DNA from: TMED80 sp964646455
GTDB lineage: Bacteria > Fidelibacterota > Marinisomatia > Marinisomatales > UBA1611
Length of the DNA stretch: 64,000 nucleotides
Assembly: GCA_964646455.1 (NCBI GenBank)
Contig: CAZYDX010000001.1
Span: 28,066 to 92,065 of the forward strand
Reading direction: 5' to 3'
In this document: positions 52,804-61,419 of the stretch, in pieces
Numbering within the stretch: the stretch's first letter is position 1
How the letters are laid out: the number at the start of each line of letters is the position of its first letter
Translations under genes and position numbers: made by a program
Notes under the pieces: generated by a model
What the model was told of the DNA's origin: nothing
The model's database searches: none
The model's input: the letters and a program-made list of their open reading frames with translations, nothing else

Positions 52804-53590
52804 AACTAACCCTTTGATATCTGTAATTGTAACAACTTACAATCGGAAGGATTTATTAAAAGAAACAATTAATTCAATACTATGTCAGACTTATAAAAAC
52901 TTTGAATTAATTATAATTGATAATTATTCTGAATATGATTTTCTATCATTTGTTAAATCATTAAATGATAGTCGATTGCGTCCTTATCAATATAAAAATA
53001 ATGGAATAATTGCAATTAATAGAAATTATGGAATTAAAAAAAGTATTGGAGAATATATTGCTTTTTGCGATGATGATGATCTTTGGAAAAAAAACAAATT
53101 AGATAAGCAATTAAAATGTTTTTTGATGAATGAAGAAATAGGGATTTGCTTCACAACTTATTCTATAATAAATAATAAAGGTGAAATTATTAGCAAACAA
53201 AAACTAAAGAGAAAATATAGTAATCCAACATTTGCGAACTTTTTTTTATCAGCAGGATATATTTGCAATTCTTCGGTAATGATTAACGCAAATTTCTTAA
53301 ATAAAATTGGTTATCAAGATGAAAGTCCTGAAATGATATCTATAGAAGATTCTGAATATTGGGCTACGATTTTAAGTATTTATAAAGGATGTTTTATAAA
53401 AGATAACTTAGTAGACTATAGAATTCATATTGATAATGTTCAAAAAAAAGCTGGTAACACTTTTTTAAATGAACAAAAGCTTTTTTATAAAGCTATATCG
53501 AAAAAAATAAAAATTCCATTTTATCTTAGATCGCTGAAAATATTCAAAATATATATACAATATTTTTTTTCGCACTTAATATATAAGTAA
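52796..53590 (+). CDS. Family 2 glycosyltransferase
   Basis: The 264-residue GT-A enzyme has I-S-V-I-V-T-T-Y-N-R-K-D-L-L, ELIIIDNYSE, NYGIKKSIGEYIAFCDDDDLWKKNK (the DDD metal site) and an acceptor-side E-D-S-E-Y-W. It probably adds the CDP-derived or another sugar of the repeat. No transmembrane helix is clear, but the C-terminal 25 residues are basic and aromatic. It overlaps the reductase by 8 bp. Confidence 0.9.
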   Translation: MSKTNPLISVIVTTYNRKDLLKETINSILCQTYKNFELIIIDNYSEYDFLSFVKSLNDSRLRPYQYKNNGIIAINRNYGIKKSIGEYIAFCDDDDLWKKNKLDKQLKCFLMNEEIGICFTTYSIINNKGEIISKQKLKRKYSNPTFANFFLSAGYICNSSVMINANFLNKIGYQDESPEMISIEDSEYWATILSIYKGCFIKDNLVDYRIHIDNVQKKAGNTFLNEQKLFYKAISKKIKIPFYLRSLKIFKIYIQYFFSHLIYK

Positions 53591-53596
53591 ATAATT

Positions 53597-54736
53597 ATGA
53601 ATTTTGCCATTAATGCAACATATAAAGCTGGAGGTGGGCAGATATCCCAGCTTATTAACTTGTTATACTACTCTAACTATTATTCTAAAGATGGATCAAA
53701 TAATATTTTTGTTTTCATAACTGAAAGAAATCTTCAAATTATAAAATCTAGAGAAATAGACTTATCAAATCTAGTAATTATAAAATGTATTTTACCTAAT
53801 ATATCAACACTATTTAGGGTATTATGGGAGCAAATAATATTTCCATTATTATTGATTAAAAGGAATATCAAAGTAGTATTCTTTCCAGGCAATATATCAT
53901 TATTTTTTTTTAAATCTATAAATACAGTTCAATGGATAGGAACTATTGGGCCATTTTGGGATGAAATGTATGATTATGAAATTTCAAAATTAAAATTCAA
54001 AATGAATAAATATTTTATGTATAAAACCGCAGAATTAGCTGACAAAGTAATTTTTGAATCAAATTATACAAAAAATTTTTTCATTAATAACTATAATATT
54101 TCAGATCAAAAATGTGAAGTTTTAAATATAGGAAAAGATATCAATTATTATCATGAAGTTGATAATAGAATACTAAAAAAATTTGGAATAAATGATCCAT
54201 TTATATTATGTGTATCTCATTTTTACCCATACAAAAATTTAGAGCGTATGGTTGAAGCTTTTGATATAGTAAGACAAAAAACTAAAACCGATATAAATTT
54301 ATATATTGCTGGGGAAATAGTTTTTAAAAAGTATTATAATAAAGTCATTAATGTGATAAATAAACGTGGATTAAAAAACTCAATAAAAATATTAGGTCTA
54401 GCAGATCAGAAGGAATTAAGAACATTATATTCTTCTGCTAGATTTCTAATTTCTCCATCTCCTTGTGAAAATTTTGCATATACACTTGTAGAAGCAATGA
54501 GTTGTAGAACTCCAATTGTTTGCGCAAATACCACTGCAATGCCAGAAACATGTGGTGATGCTGCCATATACTTTGATCCAAAAAATATCCATGAAATGTC
54601 TAATTCTATGATAAAACTAATTTCAGATGATGAATTAAGGGAAGAGTTAGTTGTTCAATCCTCAAAAAGAGTTGATGAACTTCCCGATTATGAAGAAGTA
54701 TTTAATGAAACAATAAATATTATAAATAAACTATAA
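53597..54736 (+). CDS. Family 4 glycosyltransferase (GT-B)
   Basis: The 379-residue protein has an N-terminal acceptor domain with Y-K-A-G-G-G-Q, then the GT4 donor domain: ILCVSHFYPYKNLERMVEAF, INLYIAGE, IKILGLADQKEL, and LISPSPCENFAYTLVEAMSC with the E-x7-E pair, ending in GDAAIYFDP. It transfers a hexose or deoxyhexose with retention of configuration. The donor sugar is unknown; the preceding CDP-sugar genes are not evidence enough to choose. Confidence 0.9.
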   Translation: MNFAINATYKAGGGQISQLINLLYYSNYYSKDGSNNIFVFITERNLQIIKSREIDLSNLVIIKCILPNISTLFRVLWEQIIFPLLLIKRNIKVVFFPGNISLFFFKSINTVQWIGTIGPFWDEMYDYEISKLKFKMNKYFMYKTAELADKVIFESNYTKNFFINNYNISDQKCEVLNIGKDINYYHEVDNRILKKFGINDPFILCVSHFYPYKNLERMVEAFDIVRQKTKTDINLYIAGEIVFKKYYNKVINVINKRGLKNSIKILGLADQKELRTLYSSARFLISPSPCENFAYTLVEAMSCRTPIVCANTTAMPETCGDAAIYFDPKNIHEMSNSMIKLISDDELREELVVQSSKRVDELPDYEEVFNETINIINKL

Positions 54737-54792
54737 TCAAATATTTCAAATTTTATGAATAGTAGATATTGAGTTAAAATAATTATGTTAGT

Positions 54793-55746
54793 ATGGATAC
54801 TGTTAAATCAAAACTAAAAAAAAATAATTTTATTGTAACTGGTGGGGCAGGCTTTATTGGCTCTCACCTTGTCGAACAATTAATTAAGCTAAATAATAAT
54901 GTTATAGTAATCGATGATTTATCTACTGGATATAAATCTAATCTTCCTAATAATAATTCAAATTATTCATTTATAAGTGAAAAAGTACAAAATTTAAATG
55001 AAAGATTTATAAGTTCTGCTAAAGGTATATTTCATCTAGCAGCACAAGCTTCTGTCCCTATTTCAATAGATAAATTTTATGAAAGTAGTAAGAATAATCT
55101 TCTTAGCACACTAAAAGTATTTTCCTGGGCTAAAGAACAAAATATTCCAATTATTTTTGCATCCTCATCTGCAATTTATGGTAATCTATCAATTGGCCGC
55201 GACAATCTTAAGGATTACGATATACTATCGCCATATGCCCAAGATAAATTGACTATGGAGGAATATGCTTCCATGATGTTTAAAGTTTTTAGTGTAAGAT
55301 CATTAGGTCTAAGATTTTTTAACGTATATGGTCCAAGGCAAGATCCTAATAACCCCTATTCAGGTGTAATATCAATATTTATAGATAAAGTCACAAAAAG
55401 ACAACCTGTCACAATTAATGGTGGATATCAAACCAGAGATTTTATATATGTTGATGATGTTGTAAATGTAATGATAGAATCAATGAGACTACTTATAGAA
55501 AAACCAATTTGTGAAAATATTAATGTTGGTACTGGGAAATCTGTAAATGTTGAAAATCTATTTCTATTAATTTCAGAGATAGTAGGAAATAATACTGATG
55601 TAATAAGGAAAAAATTACAAGATGGAGATCCTGAAAAATCATCCGGAAATTTTTTGAAATTAGAAAAATTATTAGATTTAAAAACATCTAATTTTACTAA
55701 ACTTAAGGATGGTTTATTAAAGACTGTAATGTATAATAATAAATAG
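54793..55746 (+). CDS. NAD-dependent sugar epimerase (extended SDR)
   Basis: The 317-residue protein has V-T-G-G-A-G-F-I-G-S-H, VIDDLSTGYKSN, F-H-L-A-A-Q-A-S-V-P, FASSSAIYG, the catalytic Y-A-Q-D-K and LRFFNVYGPRQDP. The sequence is close to UDP-GlcNAc/UDP-Glc 4-epimerases (WbpP/GalE type). It follows a 56-bp gap. Its substrate could feed the nearby aminotransferase or glycosyltransferases. Confidence 0.85.
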   Translation: MDTVKSKLKKNNFIVTGGAGFIGSHLVEQLIKLNNNVIVIDDLSTGYKSNLPNNNSNYSFISEKVQNLNERFISSAKGIFHLAAQASVPISIDKFYESSKNNLLSTLKVFSWAKEQNIPIIFASSSAIYGNLSIGRDNLKDYDILSPYAQDKLTMEEYASMMFKVFSVRSLGLRFFNVYGPRQDPNNPYSGVISIFIDKVTKRQPVTINGGYQTRDFIYVDDVVNVMIESMRLLIEKPICENINVGTGKSVNVENLFLLISEIVGNNTDVIRKKLQDGDPEKSSGNFLKLEKLLDLKTSNFTKLKDGLLKTVMYNNK

Positions 55747-55758
55747 AAAATTGATATT

Positions 55759-57021
55759 ATGAAATCATTTGAATGGGCAATAATTGGAAGCGGAATCAGT
55801 GGAATTTCAGTGGCTGAAATACTTGCTAGAGAAGGGCATTCAGTAGTTTTAATTGAAAAAAACAATAAACTTGCTTCAGAAACTACAAGAGAATTTCATG
55901 AATGGATACATACTGGCGCACTTTATACTCTTATCCCTGATAAGTTAATAACGCTTCGATTTATACTTGGAGCAATTGATGACCTTATCGAATATTATTC
56001 AAATTTTTCAAGAATGAATCTAGTACCTTCATCTTCTGGTTTAATAATAGAAGAGAGAGAAGATGGTGGTTGGTTTTCACCAAATTATATCAATTTTCAA
56101 TATCGCATAAGAGGAAGAAAAGTTACTTTTCCTTGGATAATTGGTGTAGCGAGATCTCTTTTTATAAATGATAAATTGCATCATCACGATTGGTTAAGAA
56201 GGCGTGCAGGAGAGTTGGGCCCGATAAAACAACAAATTTATAGTGGAATTATTAAAAATTTTGGAAAACTAATTTCATATAATGAAAAATTTTATAATTA
56301 TAAAACTACTGATTTCACAACAAATTCTAGAATTTTATTAAGAGATTTAGTTACGACTGCTATAAAAAATGGAATGGAAGTTTCATTGCAAAATAGAATA
56401 GATAAAATAGAAAATATTAATAATAAGCATGTAGTTTGCGGAGATAGAGAATCATTTAAAGTAAATAAAATAGCAGTTTGCGCTGGTGCAGGAATAAGAA
56501 AATTTGTTAAAGCTTCTGTTAATACGTCATATGCTCCTATTGCTGTAGTTGATAATATTAATAAAGGTGCAGAATCTTTTGTGCAATTAGATTATTTCCC
56601 TAAGAAATGTATTAATTTGTTAACTAAAGGTGATGGTGTAGGCTTGATTGGAGGTATTACTTTAAATAATCTTGAAAAATGTAATGATTATATTAATTTT
56701 GTTATTAAAGAGCATAAAATAAATAATCCAAATATGCGGGTAGTTACTAAATATATAGGAAAAAAGAATGAAATAATTATGAATAAACAGGAAAGAAATT
56801 ATTTATATCATATCAATGCAGTAAATAATAAAAAGAATATTTGGTCTATAATCCCTGGAAAATTTACGCTTGGATTTAGTTTAGCACCTGAGTTTTATAG
56901 AAGAGTTTATAATAAAAATCCACAAAAAACATTTATAAGTCATGCTGATAATGGAGAGTATTCTGAATTAGTTTCAAATACTTCATGGTATGACGCAATA
57001 TTTAACAATAATAAAGGTTGA
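55759..57021 (+). CDS. FAD-dependent oxidoreductase, DAO family
   Basis: The 420-residue protein has I-I-G-S-G-I-S-G-I-S-V-A-E-I-L as FAD-binding loop, L-I-E-K-N (adenosine Glu), and A-V-C-A-G-A-G-I-R-K later in the FAD domain. The middle region fits the substrate domain of the D-amino-acid/glycine oxidase group, though no specific substrate motif is evident. It may oxidise an amine or hydroxyl on a sugar. Its neighbour is a DegT-type aminotransferase. Confidence 0.8.
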   Translation: MKSFEWAIIGSGISGISVAEILAREGHSVVLIEKNNKLASETTREFHEWIHTGALYTLIPDKLITLRFILGAIDDLIEYYSNFSRMNLVPSSSGLIIEEREDGGWFSPNYINFQYRIRGRKVTFPWIIGVARSLFINDKLHHHDWLRRRAGELGPIKQQIYSGIIKNFGKLISYNEKFYNYKTTDFTTNSRILLRDLVTTAIKNGMEVSLQNRIDKIENINNKHVVCGDRESFKVNKIAVCAGAGIRKFVKASVNTSYAPIAVVDNINKGAESFVQLDYFPKKCINLLTKGDGVGLIGGITLNNLEKCNDYINFVIKEHKINNPNMRVVTKYIGKKNEIIMNKQERNYLYHINAVNNKKNIWSIIPGKFTLGFSLAPEFYRRVYNKNPQKTFISHADNGEYSELVSNTSWYDAIFNNNKG

Positions 57022-57028
57022 TGATAAA

Positions 57029-58081
57029 ATGGGAATGATAAAGTTACCAGAAAAATCAATTATATTTTTTAAAGAAAATCAGGACCAAATCTTTTTGTCA
57101 GGAAATCTAGCCGAAGGTCCGTGGAATAGTAAATTGTCAAATAAAATCATGAAAATAACTAAAAGTAGACACACTACCCCAACTTGTTCAAATGGAAGTG
57201 GATTAGTAGCGTTAATGCAAATCTCAAAGGAATATTTTGGTAGAAATAAAGTGATGGTTCAATCGAATACTATGTATGGTGTAAAAACAATGGTAAAAGC
57301 GGGTGGTTGTGAATTAGTTGGTGTAATTAATTGTCAATTAGAAACATTAATGCCTTCATTTGAAGATATTAAGATTGCTTTTAGCCGATATTCTGGTAAT
57401 AAAGAAGAATTAATTCTATTGTTAAGTGATATAGGAGGGATAATAAATCCAGATATCATTCCAATATCTGAATATTGTAAGAATGAAAATATTATGTTAC
57501 TTGAAGATTGTGCCCATAGTTTTGGTGCAACATTAAATGGAAAATCTGCAGGCACATTTGGAGATGCCGGAGTTTATTCTTTTTATGCTACTAAAGCAAT
57601 TTTTGCAGGTGAAGGTGGTGCTGTAGTTACTAACAATGATGAACTTGGAAATATATTATCAAAATATGTTATTTATGATCGATTCGATCAAAATATGGAT
57701 ATTGGATTTAATATTAGGCCATCAGAAATACAGTCTTTAATGATATATTCAGTAATAAAAGAATATAAAAATATAATTAAAAATAAGATGTCTATAGCAA
57801 AATTCTATATTGAAACATGCAATAATTATAATATTGATTATATTAATCATGAGACTATTGAAATGAAGGGTAACTACTACAAATTTATTATCTACAATGA
57901 TCAAAAAACCATAAATGAATTATTACCAAAATTGAAAACAACAACGTCTAATGTTTATGATTATTCTCTATCAGATCAACATAATATTATAAAGAATCAT
58001 GCCTGTTTACCAATATGGTATAATCAAGATGAAAAATTGACTCAATCTGTTATTAAAGAAATAAATTTATCTTTTTCATGA
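57029..58081 (+). CDS. DegT/DnrJ/EryC1-family aminotransferase
   Basis: The protein has about 350 residues. CSNGSGLVAL is the phosphate region, LEDCAHSFGATLNGK carries the PLP-nitrogen Asp and FYATKAIFAGEGGA holds the PLP lysine. The N-terminal F-L-S-G-N-L-A-E-G-P segment is DegT-like. I place the start at ATG 57029, after AAAGG; an ATG at 56990 would overlap the upstream gene by 32 bp. It should aminate a keto sugar. No iron-sulfur RfbH features are seen: the lysine is present, so it is not the deoxygenating type. Confidence 0.85.
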   Translation: MGMIKLPEKSIIFFKENQDQIFLSGNLAEGPWNSKLSNKIMKITKSRHTTPTCSNGSGLVALMQISKEYFGRNKVMVQSNTMYGVKTMVKAGGCELVGVINCQLETLMPSFEDIKIAFSRYSGNKEELILLLSDIGGIINPDIIPISEYCKNENIMLLEDCAHSFGATLNGKSAGTFGDAGVYSFYATKAIFAGEGGAVVTNNDELGNILSKYVIYDRFDQNMDIGFNIRPSEIQSLMIYSVIKEYKNIIKNKMSIAKFYIETCNNYNIDYINHETIEMKGNYYKFIIYNDQKTINELLPKLKTTTSNVYDYSLSDQHNIIKNHACLPIWYNQDEKLTQSVIKEINLSFS

Positions 58082-58833
58082 TAGAGAATATTCCAAATAT
58101 TAAAATTGGTGGAATAAATATCTTCTCGGGCAGTAAAGATGATTTTATAAAAATAAATCAAAGTGTTTTATTTGATAATAAAAAAGAATCATTAATTATT
58201 TCATCTACAAGTGTGCATGGAATTGTTGAATCTCAATATGATTCTACTTACCAAAATATATTAAATAAATGTTATTTACTTAACCCAGATGGACGTCCTT
58301 TATCACTATTAGGTAAGCTTAGAGGTCATAAAAAAATGGAACAGATCAGGGGACCAGATGTTTTACCAGAAATTTGTAGAATTACAGCAAAAAGTAACAA
58401 CAAACATTTCTTTTATGGGGGCAATGAAGGTGTTGCTGATCAGCTTGCTAAATCGTTAAAGAAAGATAATCATGCTATAAATATTGCAGGAACATATTGC
58501 CCTCCATTTAGAGAATTATCTGAAAAAGAGATGAATGAAATTGCAGATTTAATTAATAGATCAGAAGCAGATATAGTTTGGGTTGGTTTATCAACTCCTA
58601 AGCAAGAAAAATGGGCATATGCAATTAAAGATAAGATAAGTGTAAAAGCAATTTATACTGTAGGTGCAGCATTTGATTTTGAAATTGGAATTATTCAACC
58701 TGCGCCAAAATGGATTACAAAAATATATCTTGAATGGCTATATAGAATAATTAAAGATCCGAGAAGACTTTTAATGAGATATTTAAGAATTATACCTAAA
58801 TTTTTATCTATTATTTTAAAAGAATTATTTTAA
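58078..58833 (+). CDS. WecG/TagA/CpsF-family glycosyltransferase (GT26)
   Basis: The 251-residue protein has C-Y-L-L-N-P-D-G-R-P-L and then the GT26 core: R-G-P-D-V-L-P-E-I, HFFYGGNEGVADQLA, IAGTYCPPFRELSEKE, W-V-G-L-S-T-P-K-Q-E-K-W and TVGAAFDFEIG with PAPKWI near the end. It transfers an N-acetylmannosaminuronic-acid- or N-acetylmannosamine-type sugar, or glucose, to a lipid-linked acceptor early in chain building. Its start overlaps the aminotransferase stop (ATGA). Confidence 0.9.
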   Translation: MIENIPNIKIGGINIFSGSKDDFIKINQSVLFDNKKESLIISSTSVHGIVESQYDSTYQNILNKCYLLNPDGRPLSLLGKLRGHKKMEQIRGPDVLPEICRITAKSNNKHFFYGGNEGVADQLAKSLKKDNHAINIAGTYCPPFRELSEKEMNEIADLINRSEADIVWVGLSTPKQEKWAYAIKDKISVKAIYTVGAAFDFEIGIIQPAPKWITKIYLEWLYRIIKDPRRLLMRYLRIIPKFLSIILKELF

Positions 58834-58875
58834 TTTAATTAAATATTTACTAATTAGAAGGAATAAAAAAATTTG

Positions 58876-59838
58876 ATGAAAGCATTAGTATGTGGTGCCG
58901 GAGGTTTTATTGGCGGGCACTTGGTAAAAAGGTTAAAAAATGAAGGTTTTTGGGTACGTGGTGTTGATATAAAAGATCATGAATACACCCCATCGCTATC
59001 CGACGAATTTATAAAAGGTGATTTGAGAGATCCTAAGCTTGTAGAAGATTTAATGGATCAATCTTATGATGAGGTCTATCAACTTGCAGCAGATATGGGT
59101 GGCGCAGGGTTTGTTTTTTCAGGAGAAAATGATGCAGATATCATGCATAATTCTGCTATGATAAACTTAAATGTTTTGTCCGCATCTGTAAAAGCAAAAG
59201 TAAAAAAAATATTTTATTCTTCTTCAGCATGTATGTATCCTGAACGAAATCAAATGGATTCTGAAAATCCAAATTGTAAGGAAAATTCAGCATATCCAGC
59301 AGATCCAGATAGTGAATATGGATGGGAAAAACTTTTTAGTGAGCGTTTTTACCTTGCTACAAGTCGAAATTATGGTATTAATGTTAGGATTGCGAGATTT
59401 CACAATATTTTTGGACCCGAAGGATCTTGGAATGATGGTCGCGAAAAAGCACCCGCAGCAATTTGTAGAAAAGTAGCAGAAACACCTGAAGGTGGGGAAT
59501 TTGAAATGTGGGGCGATGGTGAGCAAACTAGATCTTTTCTTTATGTTGATGAATGTTTGGAAGGAGTTAGAAAGCTAATGGATTCTGAATTTATGGGACC
59601 CGTTAATATTGGTTCAGATGAAATGGTATCTATTAATCAATTGGCAAAAATAGCAATGGATGTTGCTGGCAAAACACAAAAAATAAAACATATCCCAGGT
59701 CCTTTAGGAGTTAGGGGAAGGAATTCTGATAATGAGCTAATTAAAGAAAAGTTGAGTTGGAAACCTAATTGGCCATTGCGTAAAGGAATTGAAATAACAT
59801 ATCACTGGATTTTGGAACAGGTTCAAAAATCTGATTAA
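58876..59838 (+). CDS. GDP-mannose 3,5-epimerase (GME-like extended SDR)
   Basis: The protein has about 320 residues and strongly resembles plant GME: C-G-A-G-G-F-I-G-G-H, YQLAADMGGAGF, S-S-A-C119-M-Y-P, Y148-G-W-E-K152, RFHNIFGPEG, GREKAPAAICRK with K191, EMWGDGEQTRSFLY, NIGSDEMVSINQLA and R-G-R-N-S-D-N. C119, Y148/K152 and K191 sit where the plant enzyme has its catalytic Cys, Tyr/Lys and Lys. It converts GDP-D-mannose to GDP-L-galactose or GDP-L-gulose. I prefer the ATG at 58876 over the TTG at 58873. Confidence 0.9.
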   Translation: MKALVCGAGGFIGGHLVKRLKNEGFWVRGVDIKDHEYTPSLSDEFIKGDLRDPKLVEDLMDQSYDEVYQLAADMGGAGFVFSGENDADIMHNSAMINLNVLSASVKAKVKKIFYSSSACMYPERNQMDSENPNCKENSAYPADPDSEYGWEKLFSERFYLATSRNYGINVRIARFHNIFGPEGSWNDGREKAPAAICRKVAETPEGGEFEMWGDGEQTRSFLYVDECLEGVRKLMDSEFMGPVNIGSDEMVSINQLAKIAMDVAGKTQKIKHIPGPLGVRGRNSDNELIKEKLSWKPNWPLRKGIEITYHWILEQVQKSD

Positions 59839-60007
59839 AACATAAATAAAGTTTAATTTTTAATATTTATTAAATTTATATCTTTTGATTTAAAAACCGT
59901 TAGAGGATTTAATTTTTCTTTTTTATAATACCTATATTATATCCTATCTTAATCTCCGTATCAATAATCTATAATTTTCTTTAGGCATTCCCTGTTTTTT
60001 ACTTATT

Positions 60008-60053
60008 AGAGATAATAGATTGGAGAAAATAAATTAAAGAGATAATAATTTGG
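60008..60053 (+). repeat. Pair of imperfect 16-bp direct repeats, 30 bp apart, upstream of the phosphoglycosyltransferase
   Basis: AGAGATAATAGATTGG at 60008-60023 and AGAGATAATAATTTGG at 60038-60053 match at 14 of 16 positions. The 30-bp period is close to three helical turns, and both lie in the 222-bp gap (59839-60060) just before the 60061 start codon. They could be binding sites for a regulator, or chance in AT-rich DNA. I see nothing else in this gap that I can support. Confidence 0.35.
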
Positions 60054-60060
60054 ATCTATA

Positions 60061-61416
60061 ATGTTTGAACAAAAATATAATAGAATAGTTTTACCGTTAT
60101 TTTTTCTATTTGATTTATTAATTGTAGAAATAATATTTATTATTATTTTTATGTATACAACAGATTTCTCATTATTAAATCTCATTATATTATCAATAAT
60201 TTGGATTATACCTAGCCTATCTTTTAAATCCTTTCATGTGCAGAGAGTAAAAAATCTATTAAATGCATTAAAAAACTTTTTTTATGCATATTCAGTTTTC
60301 ACAGCATTATATATATCATTAATTGCTATAGAATTGCTTCCTCAAGATATTATTACACACCATATCAGATTTATTATAATGATTTTTATTATTCTTACTT
60401 TAATTCAAATTTTCAGATTTAACTATATTGCTAGTTATAGAAAAAAAGGAAAAAATATTCGTTATGCATTATTAATTCATAAAAATTTAAAAAAATATGA
60501 AATATCTGAAATAGAATCTGGTGCAATAGAATTAGGTTACAAACTTTTAAAAAGTGATATAGATATTTCAAAAAATATTTCTGAATTAATATCCTATGTT
60601 AAGTCAAAAAGAGTTGATTACATTTTTCTATATAAAAGTGAAAATTTTTCTGCTGATCAGATAACAAATATATGTGATAATTTTGGGATACGTTTAAAAA
60701 TATTGCTTCCTTTTTCTTCACAAATTGGGAAAAGAGCAGGTTTTGATACTATTGGTGCATATCCTATTATGGATATTCGTCATGAGCCTTTATTATATCT
60801 TGGTAATCGAATCGTGAAGCGCATGTTAGATTTTTTCATGGCCTTGCTATCAATCATATTCATTCTCACATGGCTGCCCATAGTGGTCAAGCTGGCTCAA
60901 GTATTTTCATACCCGGGCCCCCTTTTTTTTGTTCAAGAGCGTATTGGCCGTGATGGAAAAATATTCAACCTTTATAAATTCCGAACCATGTTCCATACCA
61001 AGGATGAAGAATCGGCCAAAAAAGGCAAGACTGAAAAGACTCAAGAAATTGATAAACGCATTTCCTGGTTTGGTCGAGGTTTAAGACGTACAAATTTGGA
61101 TGAATACCCTCAATTTATAAATGTTTTATTTGGCTCTATGAGCACAGTTGGTCCGAGGCCTCATATGGTAGGAGAAGATAAAGTTTTAGAAAAATATGTA
61201 TCTAGATATAGGATGCGTCGATTTATAAAGCCAGGAGTTACAGGATGGGCAGCAATTAATGGATTTCGTGGCGGTACGGATGACTTGGACTTAATGTCCA
61301 AGCGTACTGAATATGATATATGGTATCTTGAAAATTGGTCTATATGGTTAGATATTAAAATCATTTTTGTAACTGTTTGGCAAATGATAATTTTTAAAAT
61401 ACCTAGGGCATTTTGA
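60061..61416 (+). CDS. Undecaprenyl-phosphate sugar phosphotransferase (polyisoprenyl-phosphate hexose-1-phosphate transferase, WcaJ/WbaP type)
   Basis: In this 451-residue protein, N-terminal residues 10-125 hold about four transmembrane helices, followed by a CoA-binding-like domain (about 150-235) and the catalytic bacterial sugar-transferase domain: re-entrant helix 257-285, L-Y-K-F-R308-T-M, GPRP at 364-367 and the P391-G-V-T-G-W-A motif. It moves a hexose-1-phosphate to undecaprenyl phosphate and so starts the repeat unit. From about base 60841 the DNA becomes clearly GC-richer than the rest of the locus. A 222-bp non-coding gap precedes it. Confidence 0.95.
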   Translation: MFEQKYNRIVLPLFFLFDLLIVEIIFIIIFMYTTDFSLLNLIILSIIWIIPSLSFKSFHVQRVKNLLNALKNFFYAYSVFTALYISLIAIELLPQDIITHHIRFIIMIFIILTLIQIFRFNYIASYRKKGKNIRYALLIHKNLKKYEISEIESGAIELGYKLLKSDIDISKNISELISYVKSKRVDYIFLYKSENFSADQITNICDNFGIRLKILLPFSSQIGKRAGFDTIGAYPIMDIRHEPLLYLGNRIVKRMLDFFMALLSIIFILTWLPIVVKLAQVFSYPGPLFFVQERIGRDGKIFNLYKFRTMFHTKDEESAKKGKTEKTQEIDKRISWFGRGLRRTNLDEYPQFINVLFGSMSTVGPRPHMVGEDKVLEKYVSRYRMRRFIKPGVTGWAAINGFRGGTDDLDLMSKRTEYDIWYLENWSIWLDIKIIFVTVWQMIIFKIPRAF

Positions 61417-61419
61417 TAT

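Noticed and set aside
55428..55865. 145-codon open frame on the minus strand
   Set aside because: It lies wholly opposite two well-supported plus-strand genes (epimerase and FAD oxidoreductase), has no ribosome site and its translation is a shadow of their codon pattern.
57029..58081. Considered as RfbH-type 3-deoxygenase for the CDP branch
   Set aside because: The PLP lysine is present (Y-A-T-K-A) and no iron-sulfur cysteine pattern is seen, so it is an ordinary aminotransferase.
59839..60060. Search for JUMPstart/ops element or a strong promoter
   Set aside because: No GGCGGTAG-type ops core seen here or elsewhere in the window, and AT-richness makes -10-like matches uninformative.
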